Assembly: GCA_013364255.1 (NCBI GenBank)
Contig: CP054936.1
Location: forward strand, 7,086,353 to 7,150,352
Source: Streptomyces seoulensis
GTDB lineage: Bacteria; Actinomycetota; Actinomycetes; Streptomycetales; Streptomycetaceae
Direction of reading: 5' to 3'
DNA length: 64,000 nucleotides
Shown piece by piece: positions 62,310 to 64,000 of the stretch. The position numbers and the translations under genes are program-made. The notes beneath the pieces are model-generated. The model was not told the DNA's origin. It ran no database searches and was given only the letters and a program-made list of their open reading frames with translations. Position 1 is the stretch's first letter, and each line of letters begins with the position of its first letter.

Positions 62310-62435
62310 GGTTGGTACGTCCTTCGGGACAGGCGGAAAGCGGCTCGGAGCTGCGTGTTCTGGCGCAGGAGGCAGGAAGGCGCGTCCGTGCGCGGCAGGC
62401 GAGGGAAAGCGGGGGAACGCGGCGGGGCTGGCGGT

Positions 62436-62519
62436 TCAGCTCGCCGGACAGATGGCGCTGGACATGCGGCCGTGGTCGACGTGCCGTCGGCTCACCAAGG
62501 CGATTCCAGTTCCAGACAT
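62436..62519 (-). CDS. Cysteine leader peptide of the sulfur operon
   Basis: 27 codons, ATG 62519 to TGA 62436, too short for ordinary gene finding. The peptide contains VSRRHVD and RMSSAICPAS, the pattern of the putative leader peptides found before sulfur genes in Streptomyces (SRRHVDxxRMSSAxC). A single Cys codon sits near the end, preceded by Arg pairs. Mycobacteria use cysteine-rich leader ORFs as cysteine-responsive attenuators; a similar role here is inferred. 126 bp separate it from the sulfite reductase start. No classical terminator hairpin is clear in that gap. Confidence 0.82.
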   Translation of the reverse strand: MSGTGIALVSRRHVDHGRMSSAICPAS

Positions 62520-62541
62520 GACCGCAGCGTGGCACGGCGAT

Positions 62542-62601
62542 CTGGACACAGTCCAGCTTAATCCAGAATGCGGACACCCTTGTCCCGCATCGTGGGACAA
62601 G
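62542..62601 (-). promoter_or_regulatory. Two dyads in the control region of the sulfur operon
   Basis: CTGGAC-ACA-GTCCAG (62542-62556) lies 23 bp before the leader ATG. CTTGTCCC-N7-GGGACAAG (62579-62601) has perfect 8-bp arms about 60 bp before it. TAAGCT on the minus strand (62562-62557) could be a -10 element between them. Both dyads are candidate binding sites for a sulfur or redox regulator. Confidence 0.5.
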
Positions 62602-62704
62602 GGTGTCGTTGATCACAAGCGGGTACGGCGCGGGCTCCGGTCCGCCGGGCGGGGCGGCTCAGTCTGCCCGCGGGGAGTGGCTCAGGTCCGCCGGGGGACC
62701 CGGG

Positions 62705-63277
62705 TCAGGCCGGGAACGCGCCCGGCCAGGGGCCCGGGGTGGGCGTCACGGGTTCCTCCTCGACCTTGGTGTCGAAGAGCTTGAAGCCGCGGCGCTGGTA
62801 GTTGTCCATGGCGTGCTCGCCGTCCTTGCTGCACGTGTGCAGCCACACCCGCTTCGTCGTGGCCAGCCCCGGCCAGCGGTCGGCCAGGTCCCAGGCGCGG
62901 GCCGCCCCGTACGACAGCAGGTGACCGCCGATGCGCCGGCCCCGGGAGGCCGGGACCAGCCCGAAGTAGAGGATCTCCACCACCCCGTCGTCCTGCGCCT
63001 CCAGCTCCACGTAGCCGGCCGGCGTGCCCCGGTCGTACGCCACCCACGTCTCGACCCCCGGACGCTCCAGCAGCTCCCGCCACCGCGCGTACGTCCAGCC
63101 GAGCCGGTCGGTCCAGCGGATGTCGCCGCCGACCGAGGCGTACAGGAACCGGCTGAACTCGGGCGAGGGCACCTCGGCGCGCACGACCCGGACGTCGCCC
63201 TCGGGCGCGGTGGCCGGGAGGAGGTCGGTCGGGGCGGTCTGCTCCAGGGACCAGGTGGTCACGGCGATGTTCGTCAT
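62705..63277 (-). CDS. GNAT family N-acetyltransferase
   Basis: 190 residues. GNAT motif A is visible as VEILYFGLVPASRGRRIGGHLLSYGAARAWDL, with the acetyl-CoA loop R-G-R-R-I-G; strand beta4 is AGYVELEA, and VWLHTCSKDGEHAMDNYQRRGFKLF is motif B. Substrate unknown. Ends about 185 bp before the leader peptide gene; same strand but probably its own unit. Confidence 0.88.
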   Translation of the reverse strand: MTNIAVTTWSLEQTAPTDLLPATAPEGDVRVVRAEVPSPEFSRFLYASVGGDIRWTDRLGWTYARWRELLERPGVETWVAYDRGTPAGYVELEAQDDGVVEILYFGLVPASRGRRIGGHLLSYGAARAWDLADRWPGLATTKRVWLHTCSKDGEHAMDNYQRRGFKLFDTKVEEEPVTPTPGPWPGAFPA

Positions 63278-63361
63278 GGCGGCCAGGGAACCATCCGGCT
63301 CCGGCCCCTGTCGAACGGGAGTGCCCGGCCGCGCGCCCGCGCGCCCCCCGGCGCGCCCCGC

Positions 63362-64000
63362 CTACCGCAGCGCCCGCTCGACCGAGGGCGCGGGAACCGC
63401 GAACAGGGTCCGTCCGGACAGCGACCAGACCTCGTCGGTCTGCGGCCAGTAGGACAGGGAGCCGGTCCCGTCGCCCCAGCAGCGGTGGGTGTCGGAGGAG
63501 GAACCGCACTCCGTCGTCTCCGCGCCCCGCCGGTCCTGCCGCCACAGCGTGCCGTGCGCGCTGTCCGGTCCGGCGGCCCGGGCCAGGTACCAGGAGGCGC
63601 CGTCGGCGGCGCCGGTACGCCGGGACAGCACGCCCCGCACGCCGTCCACCTTCGTCTCGTACGCCTCCCGCGCGCTCGCCGTCCCGGCGGAGTCGGTGGC
63701 CAGCAGTCCGGCGCGGGCGGGGTCCGCGCTGAAGGAGTAGCGCCACAGGAGGGTGCGCCGTCCGCTGCCCCGGGGCGCGGCCTCACCGGCGATCAGGCTG
63801 CCGGGGACGGAACCGCGGTCCACGGACAGGCTGTTCGGACAAGGAGCGGTGTTCGCGCCGGACCCGGACGCGAAGTCCGCGCTGTCGACGCGGTCCTCGG
63901 AACCGGTCGCCGACGCCGACGCGTCCGCCGGGGCGCAGCTTCCCCGCGTGGGACGGTAGGAGGCGACCGCGGGCAGCACCCAGCGGTAGCCGTGCGCCGC
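63362..64000 (-). CDS. Hypothetical protein, 5' end outside the window
   Basis: 213 codons visible, open to the window edge. The sequence is Ser/Ala/Asp-rich with pairs of Cys (GSCAPAD, APCPNS, TECGSSSD, HRCWGD) and Trp-rich strands (RRTLLWRYSFSADP, WYLARAAG, GSLSYWPQTDEVWSLSGRTLF), suggesting an exported beta-rich protein. No family recognised. Function and N-terminus cannot be judged from this piece. Confidence 0.65.
   Translation of the reverse strand, partial: AAHGYRWVLPAVASYRPTRGSCAPADASASATGSEDRVDSADFASGSGANTAPCPNSLSVDRGSVPGSLIAGEAAPRGSGRRTLLWRYSFSADPARAGLLATDSAGTASAREAYETKVDGVRGVLSRRTGAADGASWYLARAAGPDSAHGTLWRQDRRGAETTECGSSSDTHRCWGDGTGSLSYWPQTDEVWSLSGRTLFAVPAPSVERALR

Noticed and set aside
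62310..62435. Classical terminator/antiterminator between the leader peptide and sulfite reductase gene
   Set aside because: Only weak GC-rich pairings are visible and no T-tract; attenuation, if it occurs, would need another mechanism such as Rho or blocked ribosome binding.

Overview
This window looks like a chromosomal segment of a Streptomyces species. G+C is very high, codons end in G or C, and starts are often GTG. Marker genes include a two-domain geosmin synthase beside a CprB-type gamma-butyrolactone receptor homologue, a conservon (cvnABCD), a subtilisin-inhibitor-like protein, a DUF6479 protein and an SAV2148-type HEPN protein. The gene order recalls the SCO6040-SCO6105 part of S. 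coelicolor; that is from memory and was not checked. I saw no tRNA, rRNA, insertion sequence, phage gene or CRISPR array.

Layout. 1-8.7 kb (minus strand): a secreted S33 peptidase cut by the window edge, a TIGR04222 membrane protein, a DUF4142 protein, a DUF692 (MNIO-type) protein with an internal 30-bp repeat array, a PTH2-like protein, a small Cys-rich protein, a NodB-type lipoprotein and a slipin. 8.9-11.6 kb (minus): a likely operon of a small secreted protein, beta-carbonic anhydrase and a SulP transporter, preceded by 11-bp direct repeats. 11.8-17 kb: ZapE-type ATPase, RibD-like reductase, an acidic conserved protein, murC, msrB and a DUF6479 protein. 17-27.5 kb: a glycine-betaine-type ABC importer whose ATPase and permeases (plus strand) are separated from its binding lipoprotein by a whole conservon on the opposite strand. 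The lipoprotein gene is followed by a histidine-ammonia-lyase-like gene that has lost the standard MIO triad. 27.5-34.3 kb: TerB protein, CprB-like regulator, geosmin synthase, small membrane protein, M24 peptidase and an APH-fold protein without catalytic residues. 34.3-43 kb: treZ, an SSI-type inhibitor, an M14 carboxypeptidase, treY and glgX. 43-52.5 kb: HEPN protein, DnaQ-like exonuclease with a DNA-damage-type promoter, RidA, an intact APH-type kinase, a macrolide glycosyltransferase with a palindrome in its promoter, an MMPL exporter, DUF1697 and a ketopantoate-reductase-like protein. 52.5-64 kb: a secreted Cys-containing protein, then the assimilatory sulfur operon on the minus strand, a GNAT acetyltransferase and a partial unknown protein.

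How the genes work together. The sulfur operon is the most complete pathway. A cysteine-containing leader peptide is followed by sulfite reductase, a zinc-ribbon protein, APS reductase, APS kinase, both sulfate adenylyltransferase subunits, a sulfonate-type ABC importer and a sirohydrochlorin chelatase that could supply siroheme. The treZ, treY and glgX genes cover glycogen/maltodextrin debranching and trehalose formation. With the betaine importer they suggest osmotic and storage metabolism. Carbonic anhydrase and SulP overlap by 4 bp and probably act together on bicarbonate.

The most unusual items are the MIO-less lyase, the conservon inside a transporter locus, the pseudokinase, the DUF692/TIGR04222 locus with its repeats, the palindrome-controlled and probably leaderless glycosyltransferase gene, the RecA_NDp-like promoter of the exonuclease, and the cysteine leader peptide. 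All calls come from reading the sequence and from family knowledge; no search was run.
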